Of a DNA stretch of 64,000 bases, positions 1 to 8,716 are shown piece by piece. The translations under genes were made by a program, and so were the position numbers. The stretch is from JBAXAM01 sp964213355 (GTDB lineage Bacteria; Pseudomonadota; Gammaproteobacteria; UBA9339). Location: contig CAXOVY010000029.1 in assembly GCA_964213355.1 (NCBI GenBank), positions 53,481 through 117,480 on the forward strand, in the 5' to 3' direction. The notes beneath the pieces are model-generated. The model was not told where the DNA came from and did no database searches. It saw only the letters and a list, made by a program, of their open reading frames with translations. The number at the start of each line of letters is the position of its first letter. Position 1 is the first letter of the stretch.

Positions 1-1
1 G

Positions 2-1510
2 GAAATATTACGTTTAAAATTTGCTCTTGAAATGGGAAACCAAAAAATCGCCAATAGTTTGGCAATTAGCAGCAGTACTGTACATGAATGTTTGCGCAGG
101 GCTAATTTAGCTAATCTTAGCTGGCCGCTGCCAGATAACATAGATGATGAGATATTGGAGAAACAGCTTTACTCTCCGCCAAGACAAGCAATACCAAAGG
201 AAGAGCGAGGTGAGTTGGATTGGTCTAAAATTCATGATGAGCTAAAACGCAAACACGTAACGTTAATGTTACTGTGGAACGAGTACAGAGAATCGTATCC
301 AATGGGAATAGGCTACAGTCGGTTTTGCGATCTTTACTTGCTATGGAAAAAGCCATTAGACACATGGATGCGTCAAGATCATAAAGCTGGCGAAAAAATG
401 TTTGTCGATTATGCAGGAGGCACTATTCCTATAAGCGATGGGCAAGGCTATATACATCAAGCACAGATTTTTGTTGCTGTGCTTGGCGCGTCTGGATACA
501 TCTACGCTGAAGCGACAATGACACAATCTTTGCAGGATTGGATAGAGTCACATTGTCGAGCTCTTAAATTCTTCGGCGGTGTTCCAGAGATATCGGTGCC
601 TGACAATTTAAAAAATTGCACTGTCCTTGCCCATCGCTATGAGCCAGATATTAACCCAACTTATCATGACCTGGCAAAGCATTATGGGTTTGTAGTTATG
701 CCTGCGCGCGTAAGAAAACCAAAAGATAAAAGTTTGGCGGAAAAAAGCGTACAAATTATACAGTACCAAATTCTAGCAAAATTACGCGATCAAACTTTTT
801 TTAGTTTGGTAGAAGTAAATGAACCGATAGCAATTTTATTGAAAAAAATTAATTCGCAAGCTTTCCAAAAATTATCAGGATCACGGTTAAGCCAATTTGA
901 GAAGTTAGATAAACCAGCTTTAAAACCACTACCAAGCACGCCCTACAAATTCGCTGAATGGGCAAAGGCAAGACTGGGTCCTGATTATCATATTGAATTG
1001 GATAAACACTTTTACAGCGTTCCGTATACTTTTATTAAAAAAATTTTGGATGTGAGATTTACTGATCAAACAGTTGAAATTTTTTATCGTTCAAAAAGAA
1101 TAGCGGTTCACATGCGCAGTTACATACATAGACGACATACAACATTGAAAGAGCATATGCCTAAGGCTCATCAGAAATATGTCGAGTGGACTCCGGAACG
1201 AATTATTAATTGGGCTCGAAAAATAGGAATGGCAACAGCGCAATTAGTTGAGAAAGTTATCGAAACTAAAGAGCATCCACAATTAGCCTTTCGTGCATGC
1301 CTTGGGATCCTGCATCTTGGTAAGAGCTATACTGAACTACGGTTGGAAGCAGCATGTGTCCGCGCTTTAAAAATAGGAGCCTACAGTTATCACAACATAG
1401 CGTCTATTCTAAAAAATAATTTAGATAACGTGCCAGTAAGTTCATCGGAAACTTTAACAGCAACAAAAGAAGAACATGAAAACATTAGAGGAGGTGATTA
1501 TTTTGAATAA
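2..1510 (+). CDS. istA: IS21-family transposase IstA (5' partial)
   Basis: DDE-type transposase that cuts and joins the IS ends. The first ATG in the window is at 32, but the frame is open to base 2 and reads EILRLKFALEMGNQKIANSL, typical of the family upstream of the helix-turn-helix, so the true start is outside the window. An HTH lies near the N-terminus. The catalytic core shows Asp in MFVDYAGG, Asp in VPDNLKN and the last acidic residue in DKSLAEKS, the usual D-D-E arrangement. A basic C-terminal domain follows. The frame is intact to TAA at 1508-1510. It is followed by istB after a structured 138-base gap. The product appears functional. Confidence 0.95.
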   Translation, partial: EILRLKFALEMGNQKIANSLAISSSTVHECLRRANLANLSWPLPDNIDDEILEKQLYSPPRQAIPKEERGELDWSKIHDELKRKHVTLMLLWNEYRESYPMGIGYSRFCDLYLLWKKPLDTWMRQDHKAGEKMFVDYAGGTIPISDGQGYIHQAQIFVAVLGASGYIYAEATMTQSLQDWIESHCRALKFFGGVPEISVPDNLKNCTVLAHRYEPDINPTYHDLAKHYGFVVMPARVRKPKDKSLAEKSVQIIQYQILAKLRDQTFFSLVEVNEPIAILLKKINSQAFQKLSGSRLSQFEKLDKPALKPLPSTPYKFAEWAKARLGPDYHIELDKHFYSVPYTFIKKILDVRFTDQTVEIFYRSKRIAVHMRSYIHRRHTTLKEHMPKAHQKYVEWTPERIINWARKIGMATAQLVEKVIETKEHPQLAFRACLGILHLGKSYTELRLEAACVRALKIGAYSYHNIASILKNNLDNVPVSSSETLTATKEEHENIRGGDYFE

Positions 1511-1596
1511 GGGGACGCTGTCCCCTTAAACCCCTGAAGTATTTAGAGACGTAACTTGTAATTGATGAGGCGGGATTAGCCGCCTCAAGTTACGTC
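1509..1596. repeat. Nested hairpins between istA and istB
   Basis: Two perfect stem-loops are visible. The first is AAGGGGAC (1509-1516), loop GCT, GTCCCCTT (1520-1527), beginning inside the istA stop. The second is an 11-bp outer stem, GACGTAACTTG (1548-1558) with CAAGTTACGTC (1586-1596), enclosing GAGGCGG (1567-1573) and CCGCCT (1580-1585). The RNA could uncouple istB from istA or act as a processing site. It could also be a small palindromic repeat inserted in the gap. Function is inferred only. Confidence 0.6.
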
Positions 1597-1648
1597 ACTG
1601 TCATCAGCGCTTCCGCCTGTACAGTAATTTAATAATATAGGAGAAAAA

Positions 1649-2404
1649 ATGTTAATACATCCAACAATTGAAAATTTAAAAAAACTACGTTTACTAGGAA
1701 TGGCTAAAGCATTAGAAAACCAGCTTGATCAACCGCAAGTAGAAAGTATGAGCTTCGAAGAACGATTAGGGTTAATAATTGACCGTGAAATTTGTGATCG
1801 TGAAAATAGAAAATTACAAACAAGGCTTCGCAATGCAGCTTTAAAACAAACAGCGTCAGTAGAAGATATTGATTATCGCGCATCACGTGGTATTGATAAA
1901 AAGCTCGTATTTACTTTATCTAATTGCCAATGGATAAAAATGCACCGCAATGTTTTAATTATTGGTGCAACTGGTACAGGCAAAACATATCTTGCTTGCG
2001 CTTTGGCACATAAAGCTTGTTTAGAAGGAAACTCTGTTTATTACAGTCGCCTCTCAAGACTTCTGCCAGATTTGGGTTTAGCACGAGGCGATGGTAGCTA
2101 TAATAAAAAAATGAAACAGCTGGCAAAGGTCGAGGTTTTGATTTTAGACGACTGGGGACTTTCTCCTCTTACAGATGAGCAACGTCGTGATTTATTAGAG
2201 CTACTAGACGATCGTCATGAAAAATGCTCTACTATTGTTACCAGTCAACTGCCAATTAAACTCTGGCATGAAGCCATTGGAGATAAAACTTTGGCTGACG
2301 CTATTATGGATCGACTGGTACACAACGCTTATCGGTTAGAATTAAAAGGTGACGACTCTATGCGTAAATTTCGTAATGAAAATCTGAATAAGAGGGATAA
2401 ATAA
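1649..2404 (+). CDS. istB: IS21-family helper ATPase IstB
   Basis: AAA+ ATPase of the DnaC/IstB class that assembles with IstA on target DNA and stimulates transposition. Its 251 residues are the usual IstB length. Walker A is GATGTGKTYLA near residue 106 and Walker B is VLILDDWG near residue 164. The ATG at 1649 is preceded by AGGAGAAA, a good ribosome binding site. No frameshift or stop interrupts it. A weak hairpin, CAAAG/CTTTG followed by seven T, lies at about 2417-2440 and could end the istAB transcript. Confidence 0.95.
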   Translation: MLIHPTIENLKKLRLLGMAKALENQLDQPQVESMSFEERLGLIIDREICDRENRKLQTRLRNAALKQTASVEDIDYRASRGIDKKLVFTLSNCQWIKMHRNVLIIGATGTGKTYLACALAHKACLEGNSVYYSRLSRLLPDLGLARGDGSYNKKMKQLAKVEVLILDDWGLSPLTDEQRRDLLELLDDRHEKCSTIVTSQLPIKLWHEAIGDKTLADAIMDRLVHNAYRLELKGDDSMRKFRNENLNKRDK

Positions 2405-2441
2405 CTAAATTATAACAAAGGTCTTTCGCTTTGATTTTTTT

Positions 2442-2556
2442 GATCGGTTTGGATCGGAATCGTTAATCGATTTGGACTGGAATTACTGATCGGTTTGGAC
2501 TGGAATCATTGATCGGTTTGAATCGGAATGATTGATCGATTTCATCGGAATACGCA
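2442..2556. repeat. Tandem terminal repeats of the IS21 right end
   Basis: Five related units of about 22-24 bases start at 2442, 2466, 2488, 2511 and 2534, each close to GATCGGTTTGGACTGGAAT. Multiple internal repeats at the tips are the known transposase binding sites of IS21-family elements. The outermost unit ends at 2556. Bases 2506-2556 are the exact reverse complement of 63950-64000. Confidence 0.85.
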
Positions 2557-5500
2557 ACTGGTGAAGCCAAGCAAATAATCTAACTCAGAATACTTCAAAA
2601 GATCAGGGTCGAAACTATTTATATCAAATAGAAGAGATTCCAGGTTATCTTCATAGCCATTATGTTTTGATGGTGTTAATGGCATTTGATCATAACTAAG
2701 ATATTTATCTAAATTATTAATTGGTGATCCTACCCCAAATAATAAATCATCTGAGCTATATGCTTTATCAATACAATCCAATACATTATTTATAGGGTAT
2801 TCAATTGCAGAATATGAATCAAGGCTTATATCTCGTGGTTGTTGTATTGTGGCAAAATCTTGTTGCAATGAAGCAATATTATTACTTTCCGTTGATGTTG
2901 TATATGTTAACGATATTAACACCGAATAATCCTTCAGAAGATGGTTCATACGGTTGTCGTATTTTTCATATGCCAACGATTTCCAAAAAAGATTGGGAAG
3001 ATCTTTAGTCAAATCCGGGTAAATCCATAACGATAATGGGAGCAACATAAACTCTATTGGTGCCATTCCTAACATTGAGACCTGCGTAATAGTGTCTAGT
3101 GAATATCCAAAGATAACATTAGCATAATAAATAATATCCCCATTTTCATTTTTTGCATCGTATAGCCTATTTATAATACCAGGAATAGCGAGCTGTTCTA
3201 TTATACGATCAGTTAGCTCTTGCCAAGATAAGCGGTTTAAGTATATATACCATAATCTGGATAATGGTTCTTCGTAAAAATTACGTATGTAAGCGGATAT
3301 GAACGACCATCTGGAAGTACCATAAAAAACATGTTCTAACACATTCATTACAATTGCACTATTTGGCGTTTCATAGTGCCCAAAATTTTTAAAGTTAAAA
3401 TTGAGTATGTTTTCAATCGTTCCAACAACCCGCTCAAAGAGTCCGATTTTTTTTATACCCAAGTTCCATTCATTGAAAAGCATACTAGATTTATCGTAAA
3501 TTTGTCGCGCTACAGCAAATCTTTTTATGGTCATTGAGCCATTATCATTTTCTATCTTAAAAATTTTTACTATAGCATCATGATCTATATGACCACCGCC
3601 TTCCAATATACCCTTATACACTTTACTATCGTACCAACAACTATATAGTCTACTATTCAGAAAACACAACCCCGTCCTGCGACCATCTTTATTCTCGAAA
3701 AAACTCGTAGAATCTATATAGGAAAAATAGGCCATTTCATATTCTGAATATTTTTCATTTTCTTCAATAAGCGGATAAATATCATCGAACACTAATTTTA
3801 AATCTTTGTTAGAACCATTAATTGACGACCGAATATTTACCGAAAAAGCATTGCCTTGTAGTTTTGTTATTTCTTCGGGATCTGCATTAATGTACAAATT
3901 ACAACCATTGGCATAAAGAGAAAAAATATTTCCATATTGACGACTAGTTAGATTATCTTTTTTACAGTTAACAACGCTATATATTTGTCTATCAGATGAT
4001 CTATTATGAGTAATTGTGAGATCACTAACTAATATAATATTTGGCAATTGTTCAAGCAGTGTAGGCATGTCTTTGTCTTGAATCCGCAAACATAAATCAT
4101 CATCTTGCTTATCAAATACGTTCTGAATACTATCAATATTTGCCTTAACAAAGCCAACTGCTGTTTTTGAATATTCTATGATTAGTATCTGTAAATTTAG
4201 TCTGTTATTATCAATAGCTACTGCAGCAGAACCATCTCCTGTTTCTAGGCGATCTAAGAAAAGCACTTGCGGATATAAATTGCGATTTAGTATGTTATGA
4301 TTCTCAAACGCCTTGATGATAATACCACTACTATTGCTGCTTTCAGAGTTTGGTTTTAGGATAGGATTAGCTTTTGGATTAGCATTAACATTTTTACGTC
4401 TTTTTAGCTTTTCATAAAGCTTTAAGCAACTATACCACTTTTGAATATCTTTATTAGAATTTTTGTCCGGATGATTTTTTTTTACACAAGCCTCAAATTT
4501 ATTTTTTACATCTTGCTGTGTGTCATTCTCTGATAAAATACCTTCCTCTGATTGTTGCGGTCTCATTGGTATTGTTTCTACTATTTCCTCTATTCTTTCT
4601 GGTGTTCTCTTATTTGCTACTACGATATCCATATCACGTCGAATAAGATCTACCATATGACTCTCAAAACCAAAAATATAACTGCTTTTTTGAAAATTAC
4701 TTAAACCTATTTTAAACTTGACTCCGATATATGCAGTATTGCTTCTTAGCTTGTCATGTTGAGCGCCCACTTCAATGCTTATTTTATCTAAAACACCCAA
4801 GATACGTTTGGCTGTTGGTTTAACATCATAAATTAATCTGATTCTAGAACCAACAACAGTATCAGTATCTTTGCTTGAAAAATAATATCCTCCCATATAA
4901 GTGGTTAGATTATCTATAACCATACACCCTAATTCTACATCTACTCCTGAAACAGCCTGTTCGTAGTACCGATCCTTCAGTTTTAATCTTGTAACATTTT
5001 TTTCATCAGTCTTTTTTTTCTCTCCTATCGTTACCTCTTTTATTGATTGTATACTTTTTCCTACAACCATATATATATTACTACCTATAAATAATTTATT
5101 TTGCCAATACTCAAAGCCCAAGGTTAATTGATTAAAAATATTTTTATTATCACTGCTTCCGCGATCGAAGGCTCCATAAATACCAATCATTTGTTTAGTG
5201 GTTGGATATAGTTTTCTATATCCAATATGCGCATTGCCCTCAAAAGAACTACCGCTACGATCTAATATTCTCAAGTCAGTAAAAAATAGTTGATTGTCTT
5301 TTTGAAATAATGGAATGAATAAATCGTATATATTAGCTGCACCAGATTTTTGATTAAAATACTTAGCTCCGCCTAATTCAAAATATGGCTGATATTTATT
5401 TTGAGATGAAAGAGTTTTCTTTTTTAGCTGACCGATTTGTGTGTTGAAATATTTATAACTGCTTCTAGCATGATCGTTAACAAAATTAACCTCGCTTTTA

Positions 5501-5667
5501 GTAGATTTGCCTTCTATTGCCGAATATGATGCAAATGCTGATGAAAATAGAAAGTTGGATACGGTGAATATTACAAGGAAAGACACTGATAAACGCCAAG
5601 CCAGTACCAATATACAACATGGCAGTTGCCTATAAAAAAATCGACATACATTGAATCTTGATTTCAA
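2542..5667 (-). CDS. Inverse autotransporter with DnaJ-like motif, 3' end truncated by IS21
   Basis: Surface protein with a hydrophobic signal segment (about residues 20-46) and then an outer-membrane barrel region of the inverse autotransporter (intimin/invasin) type. The stretch PYFELGGAKYF, LFIPLF, the NAHIGYR repeat and GIYGAFDRG (about residues 75-340) are the recognisable barrel signatures. Residues about 378-425 resemble a J domain, with HPDK at about 398 flanked by two helices of the right length. The remaining 600 residues are not recognised. The start is TTG at 5667, the only plausible one. The last codons (CVFR and stop) come from the IS21 tip, so the native gene ran past 2557 and its C-terminus is lost. 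Barrel assignment is by pattern; the passenger function is unknown. Confidence 0.75.
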   Translation of the reverse strand: MKSRFNVCRFFYRQLPCCILVLAWRLSVSFLVIFTVSNFLFSSAFASYSAIEGKSTKSEVNFVNDHARSSYKYFNTQIGQLKKKTLSSQNKYQPYFELGGAKYFNQKSGAANIYDLFIPLFQKDNQLFFTDLRILDRSGSSFEGNAHIGYRKLYPTTKQMIGIYGAFDRGSSDNKNIFNQLTLGFEYWQNKLFIGSNIYMVVGKSIQSIKEVTIGEKKKTDEKNVTRLKLKDRYYEQAVSGVDVELGCMVIDNLTTYMGGYYFSSKDTDTVVGSRIRLIYDVKPTAKRILGVLDKISIEVGAQHDKLRSNTAYIGVKFKIGLSNFQKSSYIFGFESHMVDLIRRDMDIVVANKRTPERIEEIVETIPMRPQQSEEGILSENDTQQDVKNKFEACVKKNHPDKNSNKDIQKWYSCLKLYEKLKRRKNVNANPKANPILKPNSESSNSSGIIIKAFENHNILNRNLYPQVLFLDRLETGDGSAAVAIDNNRLNLQILIIEYSKTAVGFVKANIDSIQNVFDKQDDDLCLRIQDKDMPTLLEQLPNIILVSDLTITHNRSSDRQIYSVVNCKKDNLTSRQYGNIFSLYANGCNLYINADPEEITKLQGNAFSVNIRSSINGSNKDLKLVFDDIYPLIEENEKYSEYEMAYFSYIDSTSFFENKDGRRTGLCFLNSRLYSCWYDSKVYKGILEGGGHIDHDAIVKIFKIENDNGSMTIKRFAVARQIYDKSSMLFNEWNLGIKKIGLFERVVGTIENILNFNFKNFGHYETPNSAIVMNVLEHVFYGTSRWSFISAYIRNFYEEPLSRLWYIYLNRLSWQELTDRIIEQLAIPGIINRLYDAKNENGDIIYYANVIFGYSLDTITQVSMLGMAPIEFMLLPLSLWIYPDLTKDLPNLFWKSLAYEKYDNRMNHLLKDYSVLISLTYTTSTESNNIASLQQDFATIQQPRDISLDSYSAIEYPINNVLDCIDKAYSSDDLLFGVGSPINNLDKYLSYDQMPLTPSKHNGYEDNLESLLFDINSFDPDLLKYSELDYLLGFTSCVFR

Positions 5668-5957
5668 GAATATAGGATCCAGATATCATGGTTAAATTTT
5701 ATTTATCCTCCTTCCTAGACCTGCGTCATACTAACCTCGATTCTGCCTTCCATGTCTCATCGGATGATTTAAATTTTGATTATAAAATCAATTGTCATTA
5801 AAAACAAACCATCAAGAACCGATGTATAATGAACTTAACTAAATTATTTTGCAATTTGATTGTTTGACTTTATGACTCTCCCTATTGTTTATAGCGCTTC
5901 CCTAAATTGCAGAGACATGCTATAGTCTTCTCGTTATTTTCTGAATGAGAGGAGCAA

Positions 5958-6377
5958 ATGACTGCAGCATACTCAATAGATTTACGTAAAAAGATTGTTT
6001 GGGCGTATCAAGATGAGAATACAAGTTACTCTAAAGTTGCTAAAAGCTTTAAAGTAAGCGTGAATAGCGTAAAGCGTTATGTAAAACAGTATCGAGAAGA
6101 TGGAGATTTATCGCCAAAAAAAGGTAACCAAGGAAGGCCGAGCAAGATTGATGAAATGGGGTATGAAACTATACAAAAAATTATTCAGAATAAACCAGCG
6201 ATCACTTTAGCAGAGCTATCGGAGTTATATTACAAAAAAAGAAAGATAAAAGCTGGTAGGTCTATATTGTCGAGGGCTTGTTTGAAATTAAATTTACGGC
6301 GAAAGAAGTTAAGTCGTTACGCTGCTGAGAGAGATCGCGATGATGTTAAAAAAAACGGCAAGAATATCTTGAGGTAA
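5958..6377 (+). CDS. IS630-family transposase, first frame (DNA-binding part)
   Basis: This 139-residue frame carries the N-terminal helix-turn-helix (Tc1/IS630 type), with AYSIDLRKKIVWAY at the start and a second HTH after GRPSKI. It ends shortly after a run of eight A at 6348-6355. The heptamer A_AAA_AAC at 6350-6356 is a classical -1 slippery site. Slipping joins it to the DDE frame as KKRQEYLEVIKD. The start ATG at 5958 has GAGAGGAG upstream. The break is therefore more likely programmed frameshifting than decay. Confidence 0.9.
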   Translation: MTAAYSIDLRKKIVWAYQDENTSYSKVAKSFKVSVNSVKRYVKQYREDGDLSPKKGNQGRPSKIDEMGYETIQKIIQNKPAITLAELSELYYKKRKIKAGRSILSRACLKLNLRRKKLSRYAAERDRDDVKKNGKNILR

Positions 6378-6910
6378 TCAAGGATATTCCAGTACGAGAT
6401 TTAATTTTCTTAGATGAATCTGGTGCTAATTTACGAATGGCTCCATTGTATGGTAGAGCTCCTGGTGGAGAAAGAGTTGTTAATGCTGTTCCTTTTAATC
6501 GAGGTAATCGACTAACCATGCTAAGTGCTATAAGTTTTGAAAAAATAGAAGCAGCATTGTATGGAGAATGGGCGGCTGATGGAGAAATATTTTTAAACTT
6601 CATCACGAGATGTTTATGTCCAGTTTTACAAAAGCGTCATGTTGTGATTATGGATAACGTGGCTTTTCATCAAGTTTGCGGTGTAAAAGAAGCCATCGAA
6701 TCAACTGGAGCCAAACTAATTTATTTACCACCATACTCGCCAGATCTAAATCCTATAGAACAGATGTGGGGAAAGATTAAAACTTGTTTACGTAAAGAAT
6801 CAGCAAGAACGTTAGATAAATTTGCAATATCATTAAAGGTTGCTTTTATGAGCATTCAATCAACTGATTTGACAAATTGGTATAGACACTGCGGCTATCA
6901 GACTCTATAA
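6353..6910 (+). CDS. IS630-family transposase, second frame (DDE catalytic part)
   Basis: Catalytic domain of the transposase, read by -1 frameshift from the upstream frame. The triad is visible as Asp in FLDESGAN, Asp in VIMDNVAFH and Glu in SPDLNPIEQMWG, the standard DDE_3 pattern. The first internal ATG is at 6437, but translation from there would lose the first Asp, so the functional product is expected to be the fusion. The frame ends at 6910, just inside the right inverted repeat. Confidence 0.9.
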   Translation, partial: KRQEYLEVIKDIPVRDLIFLDESGANLRMAPLYGRAPGGERVVNAVPFNRGNRLTMLSAISFEKIEAALYGEWAADGEIFLNFITRCLCPVLQKRHVVIMDNVAFHQVCGVKEAIESTGAKLIYLPPYSPDLNPIEQMWGKIKTCLRKESARTLDKFAISLKVAFMSIQSTDLTNWYRHCGYQTL

Positions 6911-6927
6911 TTTAGGGAAGCGCTATA

Positions 6928-7154
6928 ATGTGTAACAAGTGGTTTTTCGCCTTTTTGCCACCTTCTATTTTCTTCGCTAACAATATATATTTGTGGGTAA
7001 TGAATAGGTTTCGAAGGTCAGTATTTTTTGGGGTAGCTTTTTCTAATTCTTTTACAATATCAAGATAATCTCTTACTTTAGCGATGCCGGATGCTGTGTT
7101 GTAAGCGTAATGATGACTTTTTAGCTTAGGATTTGCCCCCGCGTCCCAATTGCA
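6928..7154 (-). pseudogene. Gene remnant interrupted by the IS630 element
   Basis: The minus strand from 7154 to 6928 is open without a start codon and reads NPKLKSHHYAYNTASG, then a lysine-rich helical stretch containing YILLAKKIEGGKKAK. If the IS and one TA are removed, the frame continues through 5889-5842 for 16 more codons and stops at TAG (5839-5841). It therefore looks like the C-terminal tail of a gene whose 5' part was already lost, since a TAA precedes the frame at 7155-7157. No family is recognised. The 222 bases at 5668-5889 otherwise hold the upstream region of the autotransporter gene. Confidence 0.5.
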
Positions 7155-7206
7155 TTAACCTCTTCAATTTGGTAGTATCAGACGTCGTGGATATAAAGGA
7201 AAATTT

Positions 7207-7377
7207 ATGGAAAAATATGTTTGCAATGTTTGTGGTTATATTTACGATCCAGCAATAGGTGATACTGATAGTGATATCAATCCCGGAGTATCTTTCGAAA
7301 ACCTACCAGAAAATTGGGAGTGTCCCATATGCGGAGTTGGTAAAAAAGATTTTTCCGTTTATAAAGCGGTATCCTAA
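7207..7377 (+). CDS. Rubredoxin
   Basis: Small iron-sulfur electron carrier of 56 residues with one Fe bound by four cysteines. The two knuckles are plain: CNVCGY near residue 6 and CPICGVGK near residue 39. The conserved YDPAIGD and the aromatic core (Tyr, Trp in ENWECP) are present. The start ATG at 7207 follows AAAGGAAAA. It lies upstream of the histidine kinase and the [NiFe] hydrogenase operon on the same strand. Rubredoxins near hydrogenase genes are known in other bacteria and can protect or assist the enzyme under oxygen, but no direct role can be read here. Confidence 0.93.
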   Translation: MEKYVCNVCGYIYDPAIGDTDSDINPGVSFENLPENWECPICGVGKKDFSVYKAVS

Positions 7378-7429
7378 ATAATATTTCATTAACTTTTTAT
7401 TTTTTGCTTATGCTATTAAACTCGGCCCA

Positions 7430-8584
7430 ATGAATAATACTAAAAAAACAAGGATATTTGATAACAACTTTTTGGAATGTGTTATTACATATATGGCTGG
7501 CGATGTTTATTGGTTAGATCGAAATTGTGTTTACTTAGGCTGCAACGATAATACAGCCAAATTTATGGGTCTTAATTCCAAACAAGACATAATAGGTAAA
7601 ACACATGAGGATATAGGAAAAATAGCAAAATGGACTGCTGGACATACCGCATCCTGGAAACAAGACGTGCTAGAGGTTATATCAACCGGTGAACCAAAAT
7701 TAAATATTGAAAATAAACCAGTTTTGCTACCGGATGGAAGGGAAGTATTTTATCTTTCCAATCTCGTTCCCTTGTTCGATAACAAAAAAAATGTTATCGG
7801 CGTGATCGGCACTTCAATTGATATTTCAAATCATAAAAAAATCGAAAAACTGCAAAATGAAAAAGAGATTGCAGAAAGAACCTCAAAATTTATGCAAAGA
7901 CTCGCTGGAAGTATCGCCCATGAAATACGAACACCTCTGGCAATAATTGGTATAAATGTAGATTTGCTTGAAAGAACACAATGCTTTATTGCTAAACATA
8001 TAGATGAAGGTGCCAAAGAAAAATATCTTAAAGCAATTAAACACGCCATTAAATCAGCATCTATCATTATAGACAATATACTAACAATGATAAGAACATT
8101 GTCTTCTGGAGAAATGATTAAAAATGAATTTCAGTACTTATCCATAGCAGAGAGTGTTAAAAGTGCATTGGAAATATATCCTTTCCTACATCATGAAAAA
8201 ACATTAGTTTATTTCGAAAAATCAAAGGATTTTGTTTATTACGGGGATGAGATACTAACACAACACATGTTATTCAACCTCATAAAAAACGCTTTATTTT
8301 CTATTAAAGAAGCCGGCAAAGGAGAGATAAAGATACAATTAGAAAAAGACAAGACAAATAATAATTTGATCTTTACCGACACGGCCCTTGGTATTGCCGA
8401 AAAAGAATTACCTCATATATTTGATCGGTTTGAAGCAAAGAAAGCGGGAACTGGCTTGGGCTTGGCTTTTTGCAAAACGGTTATGCATTCCTATGGCGGT
8501 GATATTAGTTGCACCTCTAAGCTCGGAAAATACGCCAAGTTTACTTTGAGTTTTCCTTCAAATATCAAAAAACCTCTAAAATGA
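7430..8584 (+). CDS. PAS-domain sensor histidine kinase
   Basis: A soluble sensor kinase of 384 residues. Residues about 20-135 form a PAS domain (GDVYWLDRN, then FMGLNSKQDIIGKTHED, then VIGTSIDISNHK). A coiled linker leads to the HisKA dimerisation domain with phosphoacceptor His in IAHEIRTPLA (about residue 164). The ATPase domain has an N box (NLIKNALFSI) and G boxes (DTALGIAEKE, GTGLGLAFCK). The first glycine box reads DTALG rather than the common DNGxG, so activity is likely but not assured. There is no membrane segment and no adjacent response regulator, so it is an orphan. Its place just before the hydrogenase operon suggests redox or hydrogen control, which is inference. Confidence 0.88.
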   Translation: MNNTKKTRIFDNNFLECVITYMAGDVYWLDRNCVYLGCNDNTAKFMGLNSKQDIIGKTHEDIGKIAKWTAGHTASWKQDVLEVISTGEPKLNIENKPVLLPDGREVFYLSNLVPLFDNKKNVIGVIGTSIDISNHKKIEKLQNEKEIAERTSKFMQRLAGSIAHEIRTPLAIIGINVDLLERTQCFIAKHIDEGAKEKYLKAIKHAIKSASIIIDNILTMIRTLSSGEMIKNEFQYLSIAESVKSALEIYPFLHHEKTLVYFEKSKDFVYYGDEILTQHMLFNLIKNALFSIKEAGKGEIKIQLEKDKTNNNLIFTDTALGIAEKELPHIFDRFEAKKAGTGLGLAFCKTVMHSYGGDISCTSKLGKYAKFTLSFPSNIKKPLK

Positions 8585-8600
8585 TTGTCAACAAAATTGC

Positions 8601-8627
8601 TAAGCTAAAGCTTGCAGCTACAGCTTA
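8601..8627. promoter_or_regulatory. Hairpin in the leader of the hydrogenase operon
   Basis: TAAGCT (8601-8606) pairs with AGCTTA (8622-8627). Inside, AGCT (8609-8612) pairs with AGCT (8616-8619) around a TGC loop. No T-run follows on the plus strand, so it is not a standard terminator for the kinase gene. It lies 90 bases before the hydrogenase beta-subunit start and could be a leader-RNA structure or operator. Confidence 0.3.
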
Positions 8628-8716
8628 AGTCAAAAAAATCTTGCAAAAATAAAAAAATAGGGATTAAATCAGTGTTAAGATTTTGAGACTTTCCATTCTA
8701 TATAAGGATGCCGATA

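Larger units (their letters stand above)
1..2556 (+). mobile_element. IS21-family insertion sequence, left end beyond the window
   Basis: The element carries the two genes diagnostic of the IS21 family, istA (DDE transposase) and istB (ATPase helper), in that order on the plus strand. The right end is a tandem series of about 22-bp repeats (2442-2556) ending ...TACGCA at 2556, so the tip of the element would read TG inward, as is common in this family. The last 51 bases recur in inverted orientation at 63950-64000. The left end and first codons of istA lie outside the window, so target duplications cannot be checked. The insertion cuts the neighbouring minus-strand gene (2542-5667). Confidence 0.93.
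5892..6925 (+). mobile_element. Complete IS630-family insertion sequence
   Basis: The element has perfect 17-bp terminal inverted repeats, TAGCGCTTCCCTAAATT at 5892-5908 and its complement at 6909-6925. These are flanked by TA on both sides (5890-5891 and 6926-6927), the family's target duplication. The 1034-bp element holds a transposase in two frames. It is inserted in a minus-strand gene remnant: removing the element and one TA restores an open frame. Confidence 0.93.
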
